A stretch of DNA of 64,000 nucleotides from Condylostoma magnum (lineage: Eukaryota > Ciliophora > Heterotrichea > Heterotrichida > Condylostomatidae), in contig CAKKTI010000079.1 in the NCBI GenBank assembly GCA_920105805.1, positions 1 through 64,000 of the forward strand. The letters are read 5' to 3'. Positions 24,901 to 35,954 of the stretch are shown in pieces. The notes beneath the pieces were generated by a model. That model saw only the letters and a list, made by a program, of their open reading frames with translations. It searched no databases and was not told the DNA's origin. The first letter of the stretch is position 1, and each line of letters opens with the position of its first letter. Made by a program: the position numbers and the translations under genes.

Positions 24901-25989
24901 TTAGTCATCTTATACAAATTCAGATAGATCTTAAAGCTATAGCAGGTTAAACTCATCTTGACCCATATCATATAGTTGAATAAAGTATTTTCTTTCATTT
25001 TTATATATTATAGTACTTTATTTAGTATCTATTTATATAACGTAATCAAACTAATGTAAAAAGTAGCGTTCTTGCGATTTTAAATCCATAATATAAAAGC
25101 CATCCTAAAAGTTAATTCCAATTTATTCTTCATTTGGCAGTTAAATCAAATTCATTATGTTGGATTAAAAAATTTAAGTACTTTGCATTTCAAACTTTTA
25201 AAAATCATTTTCTAATGAATGAACAAATAGTAAAAAGTTTTAACAATCTGCAATAATCAGGTTTTAATTGACTGAAAACATCATATCTTAAAGGCAAGTT
25301 CTTTTTGCCTGATAGTAAGAAACTATAACATTGCTTGTTGCGTATTTTTGCAAATTTAAGTCAATATTTATTAGATATATAGTAGAGTTAGACTATATTT
25401 AATTACTTAGAGCACATAATCCTTAGTCTTAGCATTTAAGAAGTATTCTGGTGTCTAGTTGAATATGTCCTCCTAAGAGTATAGGCTACTCAGCTTATAT
25501 TATATTTTACCCATTAGTATAGTAAATTTAAGTGGTTGTTTGATTCACCTGGCATAGAATAAAAATGTAATTAGATCCTTGATACTATACTGATTCTAAT
25601 CCATAAATATGATCAATATTCTCTATATACTGTTAAGTCAAGTTTTGTATCTGATTTTGATATAACTCCTAATAAATCAGTATATTCTTTTGAAAGGTAA
25701 ACGTAACGTTTTATGAAGGAATGTAAATCATTGCTTTATACCTAGTATCATGTTGCCTATCTAGATAGGATGATTATTAAGATATTTGAGTAATATTAAA
25801 GTATCCTTCCAATCTCATTTAAAGACTTTCATATTGAAGACTGTATTCTAAATTTGAACCCCTGAAAACTTAGCTGAGGTTTAATTTAAGTGTCTCATTT
25901 TACTATAAATAGATTTGAGATATATCTTAGATTGGAGTAATTTCTTGCTAGGCAATGCTAAAGGTGAACTAAAGAAAGAAAATTAACAT
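21910..25989 (-). CDS. Giant single-pass surface protein, paralog B (1359 aa)
   Basis: It has the same architecture as the gene at 13877-17941: signal peptide (MLIFFLQFTFSIAQ), DISQIYLQQNETLKL and FNITQ blocks, a long beta-rich ectodomain, one membrane helix (YTIIIICISSGLAISILSI) and a short basic tail with ESIAFVDRMTY ending in Tyr-stop (TAG 21910-21912). Paralog A also ends Tyr-stop, which supports both stop choices. N-glycosylation sequons are frequent, which suits a secreted ectodomain processed by the DAD1-containing complex. Function and ligand are unknown. A 191-bp spacer separates it from the divergent ankyrin gene. Confidence 0.8.
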
Positions 25990-26180
25990 TTTTAGTATAA
26001 AATTGTATATTTGAGAATATGGAAATAATAAATATATTATAAAGTCTGTTATACAATGCATTTGCATTCACAAGCTTATAACATCCCTAATAATATACTA
26101 AAACCTACACTTTATTTAAACACACTTAACTCTAGTTCTCTAATAACTTTAAAATATTTTAAATCAGTTTCATTATATAT
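25990..26180. promoter_or_regulatory. 191-bp divergent spacer
   Basis: This stretch separates the starts of paralog B (-) and the ankyrin protein (+), so it must serve as promoter for both. It is AT-rich; no motif is recognised. Confidence 0.35.
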
Positions 26181-26981
26181 ATGGGTAGCTCTCTAGTCAA
26201 GCAAAACTTATACGCATCAATAAACGCAGACGATATACTTAAAATAAAAGAAATCTGTTCAAAGTATCCTGACATAATCCACGAACCCCTAACTGATGAT
26301 GGAAAAACAAATGCAATAGTCCATGCAGCTTTCCAAGGCAAATCTCACTTAATAGCTGTCTTTAAACAATAAGGAGCAGACTTAGACAGAGCTGCTGGTT
26401 CAGGAATTTCTCCTTTAATGTGAGCAGCAGGTCGAGGACACCTAGAAACTTGTAAAATTCTGCTGGACCTTGGAGCAACTCTAAATCTAAACGGCCCGTT
26501 TAATCTACACGCTCTAGATTTTGCTATATTGTACGGATACTACTAAACAGCTTTATTTTTGTATCAACAAGGACTAAAACCTAGCTGCTCCCCTGAGCAG
26601 TATGAAGAATGTAAATTAAATCTGGGATCACCTTGGGTAGATTTTGAAGGAATACTAATCAGCCTTTAATCAGAACTACCAATAGAAATAGTGCCTTCTT
26701 TTACAACTCCTCCGCCACCTGAGGTTATGACTATGGACGACCCGGTGGCTGATCCTAATGAAAGTTGAAAAGACTGGCTTAAAAGGGTTATTGATTTTGA
26801 ACTTCCCCCTTAAGTAGAAAGAAACAGCCTACCTGCAGAGCTATAACCCCAGAACACCTGAAAAGGAAGACTGAAAATAGCTTTGGGATGAGAAAACGAG
26901 CAAATGCACCATGCAGAAGATTGTCCAAATAGATTAAGAGACTTAAAATCAGTAGAACAGGAAGACTCCGCAGTTCCTTAG
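26181..26981 (+). CDS. Ankyrin-repeat protein, 266 aa
   Basis: Residues about 10-140 form three to four ankyrin-like repeats, the clearest being GISPLMWAAGRGHLETCKIL followed by a weaker LHALDFAILYGYYQTALFL. The C-terminal half is acidic and Pro-rich. The repeat Trp in LMWAAG is TGA, good evidence for TGA as Trp. N-terminus MGSSLVKQ could be myristoylated. Ankyrin repeats bind proteins; the partner is unknown. Stop is TAG 26979-26981 followed at once by TAA, with 58 bases to the centrin-like gene. Confidence 0.8.
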
Positions 26982-27039
26982 TAAATGTTTAACTTAACCA
27001 GCTAATAATTTCAAATCCACATTACCATTAATTTTCAAA

Positions 27040-27564
27040 ATGAGACGTGGAGGATACGAGGCATCAAGAAGCGGCGCAAGAACTAAATCTCCAGGAGGAA
27101 GAAGAGGCCTGGAAAGAAGAGGACTAACTGAGGACGAAATAGAAGAAATAAGGGAAGCCTTTAATCTTTTCGATACTGATGGCTCAGGAGCTATAGATCC
27201 ACGTGAACTAAGAGCAGCAATGCAGAGTTTAGGCTTTGAAAGCAAAAACCCAACAATTTACTCAATGATTGCAGATTTAGATCGTCTGGGAAGCTCAATT
27301 GACTTTGATTAATTTTTGGATGCTATTACTGAGAAACTGGGGGATAAGGAAAGCAGGAATGGAATAGAGAAAATTTTTGAATTATTCGACGATGATAGGT
27401 CAGGTTCAATTAATTTGAACAATTTGAGAAGAGTTGCTAAGGAGCTAGGAGAGACTATGAGTGTTGATGAGTTGAATGAAATGCTTGAGAGGGCTGCGAG
27501 TAATGGTAATGAAATTACTAGAGAGGATTTCTATACAATAATGACCAAGAGAGCATTTCCTTAG
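27040..27564 (+). CDS. Centrin-like EF-hand protein
   Basis: Centrins are calcium-binding proteins of basal bodies and contractile fibres. After a basic Arg/Gly/Ser-rich tail of about 28 residues come four EF-hand regions. The first loop ([12 protein letters not shown]) and third ([12 protein letters not shown]) are canonical; the second lacks most ligands, and the fourth ([12 protein letters not shown]) is degenerate. The family motif [17 protein letters not shown] is intact. It is 174 aa, the usual length. The Gln in FDQFLDA is TAA. Stop TAG is followed by TAA; the carboxypeptidase gene starts 20 bases later. Confidence 0.9.
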
Positions 27565-27584
27565 TAAGTTTTCTTATAATAATA

Positions 27585-29072
27585 ATGGCGGCTTAACATA
27601 GCACTTATTATTTTCCTGAGTAGCATTTAACTATTACTGGGAATTTTGATAGTGGGAATTTAGGGGAGGTCAAGTTAATTGATGAGTATAAGATTAATAT
27701 ACAGTGTGCGAAAGATTGTGCGGATATTGGACTGAAATTGACAGCTAGGAGTTGGTTTTATTTTAAGATTAAGTGTAATCCAGGCTCTTACTTTAAAATA
27801 ATTCTTAGAAATTGGCAATTCTAGAAGTTGTATTAATAAGGATTTTAACCGTTTGTAAAAACAGAGCTGGAAGACTGGCATAGGATTCCATGTAAGCTAA
27901 AAACTGTAAATAAAGCAACGCATTTGGTATTCCCTTATACATTCTAGGAAAACTAGGCTTATTTTGCAATGCTGTATCCATGGAGCTATGAGGATAATTA
28001 ATGTTTTCTTGATTAACTAGAGTTAAAGTACAACATAAGACGGGAATTACTATGCATGACTCCTTAAGGAAGAAGATGTGATGTACTTACAATAGGAAAT
28101 AATATCGAAGACAATTAAACCGTAGTAATAAGTGCTAGAGTTCACCCAGGAGAGCTCCCGGCTTCTCATATAATGAACGGGTTAATTAAGTTTTTACTAT
28201 CAGATGATCCTAGGGCATAGGCAATGAGGGATAATTTAACCTTTAAAATAATTCCCTTTTTAAATCCAGATGGAGTCTTCCTAGGACATGTTAGATTCGA
28301 TCAATTCGGGAAAAATTTAAACAGGAGTTATGGAAGCCCTGACCCGGAGACTGAGCCTACTATACACTACTTGCAGAATTTGGTTGTGTAGATTCACGAG
28401 TAAGGGAAATACTTCTTGCATGTAGACCTGCATGCACATGCTAATAAAAAAGGATGCTTCTTATTCGGAAATAACTTCAATTTCGCATAACAAGTTGAAA
28501 CATGCCAACTAGCTTACCTAATGAGCCAAAATTGCCCATTTTACTCCCTTTTAAACAGTGTTTTTTCTAAGTAATTAATGACGGTTAAAGATAGAGTTGG
28601 ATCAAGCCGTGAAGGAAGTGCTAGAGTAGGGCTTTATTATCTTACTGGGAATCCAAAGATATACACTTTAGAGTGTAATTACAACATTGCACCTAAGACA
28701 AACCAGGTTCCTTATATAGATCTAGACTAAAACTATGAAGAAGATGATGTTAAATCTGATTTATTCAAGGACGGCCCTCCTTTCTTCTCAAAATCAGTAC
28801 TAGAAAGTATCGGACGGTAATTAATTATATCAATTTTTGATATACACGGAAACCCTTATACTAGAGTGACTAAAAACATCTAACTAGAAACTGCTAAATG
28901 ACTTGTTAAAAAGCCTCCCTACAAGTTCTACAGGTCCCTTCAAACAGCAAATGATGAAGAATTGTTTCAATATGCTGAAGGACAATTAGAAATTAAGGAA
29001 GAACAATAAGTGGAAGGCGAGGAAGAGAATTATGTAGTAACAAAGCCCAGTGAAGAGCAAGAGAGTAGTTAA
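27585..29072 (+). CDS. AGBL5: Cytosolic carboxypeptidase, AGBL5/CCP5-type (M14B)
   Basis: CCPs trim glutamates from tubulin tails; CCP5 removes branch-point glutamate. The N-terminal beta domain (about 1-160) ends with YPWSYEDNQ. The zinc site is intact: HPGE near residue 186 and HVDLHAHA near 278. NPDGV, NLNRSYG and the catalytic Glu in TLECNYN near 361 are present. The region DDPRAQAMR matches animal CCP5 with Q written TAG. At 495 aa it lacks the long tails of vertebrate forms. TAA TAA at 29070-29075 is taken as the stop; the frame stays open for another 24 codons (MFRIRTLTHAHS...), so a longer C-terminus is possible. Confidence 0.92.
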
Positions 29073-29407
29073 TAAATGTTCCGAATCAGAACGCTCACAC
29101 ATGCCCATTCTAGACAGCGTGGGAAAGGATTGGGGTTAATTTTGACTTAACATTTAAGTATATTGAACAATCATACACTCGGTAAGTAAGTCGATAGTTT
29201 GGTATGATGTGTCTCCGAGCACAGCCCGAGTAAGACGACTATCCGGGACAAAGCGAAGAATTCATATATGGCTTAAGGTTAATACCTGTCCAGCCATTTT
29301 ATTAATGTAAACTTTATTAATCCGGTATATTTTACACCAGCCTCTGTTTTGTTATTTATGAGCTATTTTACATTCTAGTTAACAAATCTGATCCGTATAT
29401 TTCTAAA
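29073..29407. other. 335-bp gene-free stretch holding the structured RNA candidate
   Basis: This is the longest same-strand gap in the window, where neighbours usually lie under 60 bases apart. Its first 75 bases could extend the carboxypeptidase frame. Bases 29165-29300 are richer in GC than other spacers and contain nested and interleaved pairing (see the RNA feature). Bases 29300-29407 are AT-rich and probably carry the ABCG promoter. Confidence 0.5.
29165..29300 (+). ncRNA. Candidate structured non-coding RNA with pseudoknot and 3' hairpin
   Basis: Pairings seen directly: ATCATAC 29170-29176 with GTATGAT 29202-29208; ACTCGG 29177-29182 with CCGAGT 29226-29231; GATAGT 29193-29198 with ACTATC 29238-29243. 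The first two interleave, as do the last two with the first, so a pseudoknot is possible. A two-part hairpin follows: ATGGCT 29268-29273 with AGCCAT 29292-29297, enclosing AGGT 29276-29279 with ACCT 29284-29287, then TTTT. The strand is set by the 3' hairpin plus T run and is not certain. It does not match tRNA, 5S, U1-U6, SRP or RNase P signatures known to me. Confidence 0.35.
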
Positions 29408-31279
29408 ATGGACACTAAGAACATCCCCACTGAAAACTAAGAGACTCAACGACTCACAAAAATGAGCAAAAGGCGTACTAGTTCTGTTAGGTCTGCTGCT
29501 TCTAGGATCTTACTATAATGGAAAGATTTACATTACACCATAAGAAATTCACAGGGAGAAAATGTTCCAATTCTTAACGGTGTTTCAGGGTTTGCAAATC
29601 CTGGTTAGCTAGTAGCACTTATGGGGTCATCCGGGGCAGGTAAAACATCCCTACTCAATATACTGAGCAACCGTCTGGGTACTACAACTAACGCCTAAAT
29701 CGCCGGGAATGTGACAGCAAATGGCTTTGATATCAAATAGCTCAACTTTTAAAGGTTTACAGGATATGTGACCCAAGAAGATGTGCTGATGGGAACTTTG
29801 ACACCAAGAGAAAGCATTAGATTTGCAGCTTATATGAAAATTGGATTAAAAGGGAACTAATTAGAGGAAAAAGTAGAATAAATACTTGATGAGTTGCAGT
29901 TACTCTAAGTGGCTGATAATACTATAGGTTCTGTACTGTAGAAAGGACTGTCTGGAGGTTAGATTAAAAGAGTTTGTATTGCTATTGAGACTATTTCAGA
30001 TCCTTCATTGATGTTTTTAGATGAACCTACATCTGGTCTAGATTCATTTACAGCTGAGGTTGTTATTCAGTTGTTGTAGGACTAAGCTAAGAGTGGAAGG
30101 ACTATTATCTGCACTATTCATCAACCTTCGTACAGTGTCCTTAAGCTATTTGATAGACTAATTTTGTTATAGTTGGGAAAAATTGTGTATCAAGGGCCCA
30201 CTAGATAGGTGATTGAGTACTTCAGCCATATTGATATGAATTGTCCTCTTAGAGTAAATCCTGCTGATTACTTCATAAGTGAGCTGCATATTCCTAATAA
30301 AGATAAGGTGACGCAGGAGATGCAGGAAAAAATTATGTTGATTAATAAGCACTACTAGAATAATACGGATTTTGTATATTAATTTTAGTCCGAGAATAGT
30401 GGATTAGAGCCAAGAAGCTTAAAAAACTACGAAGTCAGCTAATTTGGGAAATTTTGGTATGTGTTTTCAAGAGCTTTTAAAAATCTATAAAGGAACAAAT
30501 TTTACATCAAAATGAGATTGTTTTAGGTTCTTTTTGGCTCATTATTAGTTACTGCAATTTTTAATGGTATTGAAGATGATGATTAATCTGTTCAAACTAG
30601 GAATGGGTTTTTTAACTTTGCTGTGATGAACAATTTAATGAATGCTGTTTTTTCGTAGGTTCAAACTTGTAAGTTTTAGGTAGTTTGGATTGAGCGCACA
30701 GTTTTTGTTAAAGAGTAATATGCGAATATATACAGTCCTACCATTTACTATATATCTAAATTTTTGGTTGAAGTGCCATTAATACTAGTTGTAACTTTAA
30801 TATTTTGTCTCATCACATACTTTGCTATTGGGCTTAATGATTATAATGCAGGGAAATGGTTTATCTTTTGTAAGTTTTAAATAGACGCGATATTGTTCCT
30901 AGGAACTTTAACAGGGAATGCTTTAGGATTACTTTGTGCTACAATAGGTAAGGATCCTGGCACTGGAAATGCCCTTGTTTCTATGATTGTTATGCCTTTA
31001 GTTGTTTTCAATGGCTTTTTTGTTAATTATGACTCCATTCCTCCGGGTGTTGAATACATCAAATATATTTCACCATTTAAGTATGTTTTCAGTGCTCTTG
31101 TGCTGAATGAATATTAGGACTTAGATTTAAATTGTAAGTAAGATTGTGACCCTATAAAGTTCTTGAGCTTGTAAGATGAGGAAATATGGCACAACTTTCT
31201 AGGAATAATCTCGATACTTCTTATAACTCAAATAATTACTATAATTATAATGAACGTTATGGCGAGAAAGCTTAGGTAG
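29408..31279 (+). CDS. ABCG-family half transporter
   Basis: ABCG (White/ABCG2-type) half transporters have the ATPase first and six membrane helices after, and work as dimers exporting lipids or drugs. Seen here: Walker [12 protein letters not shown] (about residue 74), signature LSGGQIKRV (about 181, Q = TAG), Walker [15 protein letters not shown]-loop TIHQPS, then a linker and the membrane domain (about 370-610) with [15 protein letters not shown]. It is 623 aa, normal length. It ends MARKLR with TAG TAA at 31277-31282; reading on adds a hydrophobic tail that the family lacks. Confidence 0.93.
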
Positions 31280-31363
31280 TAAAATTTAGCTTTGATTATG
31301 ATTTTAGAATTATTTAAGATTTTTAGATAAACATAAATTTTAGTAATAATATACAACAAATAT

Positions 31364-31906
31364 CTAAAAACTTGCATTATCTATCTTACTTTGTACTATT
31401 CTTGTATACTTTTTCTCGTTTTAGCATTACACCATAACTTCTTAAGCCTTTATTTTGCAGTTTGGACAATACCATCGTTTCTCTGAGTTCTTTCAACGCT
31501 GCATTTCAATATAATTCATTTAAACACAAATTGGATGATACCAATCCTCGCAAAATCCCTCGCATTTAAACATTAAATCTCCTTCTTTATACTTTTAATT
31601 GCAATAACAAAATCTTTCTTCACTTGTCTAATCAAAATTCAGTCCTTCTAATCTGTGATTTGGTGTATTAAATCTAGATTTACACGGAGAACTTTATTTT
31701 GAGTCAAATTAAGATTTTTTGTTTTAAGCTTCATAAAATGCCCGTTGAGTTTTTGATAAACTACTTAAATCAATTGCACAAATATGAGTAGTTTTACCTA
31801 GTTGAAATAGGTTAGTAGACTTTTAAATTTGTTTCTATTATTTTGGAGTAGATAGTTATTTCTTATGCTTATTTCTCACATTTCTACGTTTGGACCTTAA
31901 GCGCAT
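31364..31906 (-). CDS. PHD-finger protein, 180 aa
   Basis: A very basic N-terminus (start MRLRSKRRNVRNKHKK) and Ser/Thr-rich linker lead to one PHD finger at about residues 100-155: CYC, then CEGFCEDWYH, IC, and WYCPNC, giving a Cys4-His-Cys3 set. PHD fingers read histone tails, so a chromatin role is likely. One TGA (Trp) lies between the zinc ligands. The end is uncertain: TAA codons after VMV or the TAG at 31364-31366 are all possible. It converges on the ABCG gene. Confidence 0.8.
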
Positions 31907-32005
31907 TAAAATAAATTTTATATTAATTGTCTGGTAATTCAAGGACTTATAAACTAATTGAATAGCTTTTTGTTTAGACTGCTAACTAATAATTTTGTAA
32001 TAAAT

Positions 32006-34213
32006 ATGGAATTTTTGAGTTTTAATCAATTTTTATTTGTATATTAGGAATTTGATTAATCTGCTGAATCATTCATTTCTGTTTATGTCTTTAAGGATTA
32101 TGAGTGAATAATACAAATATGATAGTTTGTTTAATACAGTTTCTTCACCAAACAATATATGCTTACTTTATGAGATTGTAATATATATTATCGTATGAGT
32201 AATTCTTATTGATCCATTATAATTAATGTACTTCAAAAGTATTAACCACTTTTTACGACATTTTATTAAGTAGAACTAATTTCATCTACTATGTAGAATA
32301 TATAACTTCTCATGCCTCACAATATAACTAGTCGCTTTATACTCTTTATCAATAAAATAAATATGCTAGAATCAACATTAATTATAGGCTAAATAGTGCT
32401 AGCTGTCATATCTCAGCTCGTACTGTGATTTATAATATGACTTCACTCAAAATGCCCGTAATTAAAGCAACATCCAAATCAGCTCGTATTCATTTCAATT
32501 ATTTTTCTACAACTGCGCACAATTTTCTATTTAATCAATCTAATCCTTATATTACGCTTTGATTATTACGAATATACATCGCTGAGTCATGAAATGGGTA
32601 GATACATGTAATTATTTATGGTATATTACTGTAGTGTTGTAGATATTGAAATAGCATTAAAGCTAATGAATAAAGGATACGTGAAGTACTAGAATAGAGT
32701 AATTTGGTATCATATAATGATATTTCTGTATACAACAGCTAGAATATTCTTGCCTATGGCATTTTGGGGGGTTGACTCTGTGTTATATTACAACTAATAA
32801 TTCGAGAATACAAGTCCAGATATAGCAATGAACATGTTTTGCTCTTTATTGGTATTTGCCTTAAACGTAGTTCCAATGGGGATAAATATTTACTATATAA
32901 GGTCAAATTGGAATAAATTATTTATGAGGTAGTTTTTAATAGCTTCGTATATAGTAATCTGGGATATTTTACAATTTCTCGCAATTGTTTTTGAAGTAAG
33001 TGGTTATTACTACTCTAGTATTATTCTATATGGCATTAGTACTTTTATGGAAATGTTTATGGCTTTGTATGTAGCTATAGTTAGAATTAGCCATTTTGAA
33101 GTGTTGTAAACTATAAAGTAAATTTTTGTAACGAAAGGAACTGATAAGGAGGCTACTGTGAGTTTTATTTAACCAAGTTCAAAGGACTAATACAATGAGC
33201 TATCCCTTCTTTATTAAGATATTACCTTAGGCGCTATTGTAGAAATTTTAACCTTACTTTCCTCGTATTTTGACTCATCATTTTCAACAAATGCAAGTTC
33301 TATTAGGTTTACTCTCAATGATAGTGAATTTGCTAAATACTAGTAAAGGATTGAAAAGGTTTACTAGTGAACAAAACCAAATGTGTGCCAATTAACTGAG
33401 TTTAATCATAACTTTTTCTATGATTTGAGATAATAAATGGGGTTTGATACACTGAGTTTTGTATAGAATATTGATATTTTATAAATTCTTCCTCAACTAC
33501 TGGAAGACAGTAAATTAGACCTTGGAGCTAGTGGCTCGTTGATTATTAAAACACTCGACTAAAATTATATAATAAAAACAATAAGAAAAAATGAGTGCAA
33601 ATTCTTAGCTGATACTGTGTATGAGGCGATTAAAAAATCTAAGTACTTTTAATATAATAATTCCCTTTTAGCATAGATTTTAGGGATTTTTAACTCTAAA
33701 AATAGTAAGTAATACTTTATGATAATGTAAAATATAATTTAAAGCAATAATGTATTAGCTGTATATGATTTAAAAGGAAGTAAACTGCATAGAACTTCAA
33801 AAGATGGGAAAATTTTTAAGGATAATGATTTTCTTGAACACTAAGTAAAAATTAATGTAACAGAAATTGATAAAAACTATATATTAGAGTGCCTATAAAA
33901 TGATACTGATTTACTAATGAAAATGGAAGTAATGGATTATTCTTTACTTTTGGCAATCGTTGAGGATAATTAACCATTGAGAAACTATGAATTTAATGAT
34001 AAAGAAATTGCTGGAAGGAAATATGCAATAGGTTTGATTGATTTTACTTAAGTATACAATAAAACAAAATGGATATAAAGTAAATGGCAGAATATGAGGA
34101 AAAAGAACGAAGCTTCAAGTATTGACCCAAGTAAATATAGGGAAAGATTTCTAAGTTTTGTTGAGAAGAGTTTTACTTAGATTAATGATACTTTAAAATT
34201 TAAGGCCTTTTGA
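32006..34213 (+). CDS. GPCR-PIPK: seven-helix receptor fused to a phosphatidylinositol phosphate kinase
   Basis: Residues about 120-390 hold about seven membrane segments, with an N-terminal extracellular region of about 120 aa. The C-terminal 230 residues are a PIP5-kinase catalytic domain: GSLIIKTL, YDLKGSK, the family motif MDYSLLLAI and YAIGLIDFTQ, followed by the C-terminal lobe. This receptor-kinase fusion is known from oomycetes, Dictyostelium (RpkA) and some other protists, where it couples a heptahelical receptor to PIP2 synthesis. The kinase lacks a clear glycine-rich start, as in related proteins. Length 735 aa. Stop TGA 34211-34213. Confidence 0.88.
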
Positions 34214-34327
34214 GTTTTCTAAATAATTTGTATATATTTTCCGGTATTCACTAAGATTTCATTTGAAATGACATTTGATATTTTACTGTTTCTATTAGGT
34301 AAAGTATTTATCATTCACTTTAATTAG

Positions 34328-34510
34328 TCAAATGCTGTTATATACTAAGCTAAACTTCTGTCTTTTGTAAGTTAACACTAATAATTTAAGATAAGTTTTA
34401 CAAAAGAATATATTATTGCTGTATAAAGTTGAGTAAATCAAATGAAGTTTATTCACTACAAAATTCCATTTTTCTACTGATTTTAAATTTAATAAGGCTT
34501 CATCGTCCAT
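34328..34510 (-). CDS. Possible small protein, 60 aa
   Basis: This frame starts MDDEALLNLKSVEKW and is open in the standard code up to a TGA at 34328-34330. If TGA is Trp it runs on to overlap the end of GPCR-PIPK. Its start lies 16 bases from the divergent start of the AT-hook gene, inside an 11-bp inverted repeat that makes both proteins begin MDD. That symmetry could mean that only one of the two starts is real. No family is recognised. Confidence 0.3.
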   Translation of the reverse strand: MDDEALLNLKSVEKWNFVVNKLHLIYSTLYSNNIFFCKTYLKLLVLTYKRQKFSLVYNSI

Positions 34511-34535
34511 TTGATTATAATATTAAATGGACGAT
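34502..34535. repeat. Perfect 11-bp inverted repeat spanning two divergent start codons
   Basis: ATCGTCCATTT at 34502-34512 is the exact reverse complement of AAATGGACGAT at 34525-34535, separated by a 12-base AT spacer. Each arm contains an ATG with its next codons (ATG GAC GAT on either strand). It may be a palindromic regulatory site or a hairpin-forming element. Confidence 0.7.
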
Positions 34536-35354
34536 ATTCAAAGAGATAATGGAGAATATTAGGGTCTAGAACGCATTGATGATGATGGTTTGTTTAGTAC
34601 GGAATCATCATCATAGAGCCAACGGCCTTACTTAAGACTGCTAAATTACAAAGAATTTGAGGTAGCATTTGATATATTGGATCTTTTTTTCGACTATTAA
34701 GAACCCTAACCAAATTATGGCAATGAAGGTGGAAATCAAAATATTAGAGAAGAACAAAAAAGACCAGAAAAACAAATAAGACAAGCAAGACCAAGAAGAG
34801 CAGGAAGACCAAAAAATTACTACACTGTAGAAATCGAACCGCTATTTGTTTGTATGCTTAGAAGAAAGGCAAAAAAATTCGAAACACTCGAATCAAAAGT
34901 TTTAAGGAGTGTATAAAAACTTGTTAGATGCATATAGAAACGTAAAAGATTTGGAAAAGGATTATATCAAGCCACAGTTGCAAGCAGATATGGCATAAGA
35001 GCTATAAAAAGCATGAAAATATACAACAAGCTTAAATAAAATCTATAAAATAATACTGAAGTTACCGATTGGGCTTCAACTAAAAATAGTCCGCAACATA
35101 AGGAATATAATGGGAAAGAAACTAGCTATACGAAGGCCTTTTTTATAAGTTTTATGATTCAACCTATTCGATAAAATTGAAGGAATTTAATAAGACTTAT
35201 TTTTGTAGATTAAACACCTTCTGATTTAACGAAAGTGTTTGGATTTGGCTGTTGTTAAGGAATAGGCGGGTACCATAGAGATGCGTGCGTAATGGCATGG
35301 AATAAATTAGAAGATTATCTGTCCTATGGACGATTAGCTGAGGTAGGTCTTTGA
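34527..35354 (+). CDS. AT-hook-like protein of unknown family, 275 aa
   Basis: The acidic N-terminal third (about 1-70) leads to a basic stretch with RPRRAGRPK near residue 95, which resembles an AT-hook that inserts into the minor groove of AT-rich DNA. Next comes a basic helical region (KVLRSVQKLVRCIQKRKRFG), which could be a second DNA-binding unit. The C-terminal part has a distinctive Gly/Cys block, FGFGCCQGIGGYHRDAC, then a helix. It stops at TGA 35352-35354. The family is unknown to me; a DNA-binding role is inferred from the basic motifs only. Confidence 0.6.
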
Positions 35355-35375
35355 GTTAGTAATTAAGGTCATTTC

Positions 35376-35954
35376 TTATATATTTGTTTGATATTCGTTC
35401 AATTATATTTCATCGGGTCTATACAGAAAAATAGTTAATCAGTTGATGCAAATTTTACCAAATTAAGTTTTGTAAGTTAAGCTTCCATATTTTATTTTTT
35501 CTCTATTTTGGCCAAATGTAATGGAATAGATTAACTAAAAGTCTAATTTTCTAGATAAATTTACTAAAAGTAATGTAATAACGGTAAACATGTGTATTAT
35601 AGCAATTAATACAGCATATATGCAAGTTGACCTTTTATAAGACTATCAAGTAATAAAGCTAAGGGAATTAATAGAACCTCAATAATAATATAGAGTAATT
35701 AGATGGCTTCTTGACTAGTACTGGAAATGATACACCGAATAAAATCAGAATTGAACAGAATAATAAGAAGTAGCTATTTATATGTCAAGTTACTTTAATT
35801 ACTTTTTATAATTCTCTTGTACTTTAGAAGGTACGTATAAATAGTTTATTTACTTGCTCAAAGCATTGCTCCTGAAAAATGTAATAGGTATTTATGAGTA
35901 ACCAAAAGTCTATTTTGCATATAGTAATCAACAATATTCAAGAAAAGACAACAT
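35376..35954 (-). CDS. Uncertain membrane-protein ORF in an ambiguous region
   Basis: Between 35355 and 36179 several frames on both strands stay open and look protein-like. The frame given here is the one I find most natural: basic N-terminal part, then hydrophobic segments such as YAVLIAIIHMFTVITLLLVNL and a polar tail. It uses TGA for Trp five times, more than usual. A second minus frame starting near 36049 and a plus frame near 35700 are alternatives, and an intron may link frames. The gene's existence is plausible; its exact structure is not settled. Confidence 0.3.

Noticed and set aside
17942-26180. Three spacers of 190, 190 and 191 bases as a possible repeated promoter unit
   Set aside because: The sequences show no similarity on inspection, so equal length looks like chance.
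29130-29146. On the minus strand, GTCA followed by AACCCCAA, resembling a ciliate telomerase RNA template with its upstream GUCA element
   Set aside because: The spacing differs from Tetrahymena, the repeat is under one and a half units, the pairing elements lie on the wrong side, and the bases can also be read as the end of the CCP5 frame.
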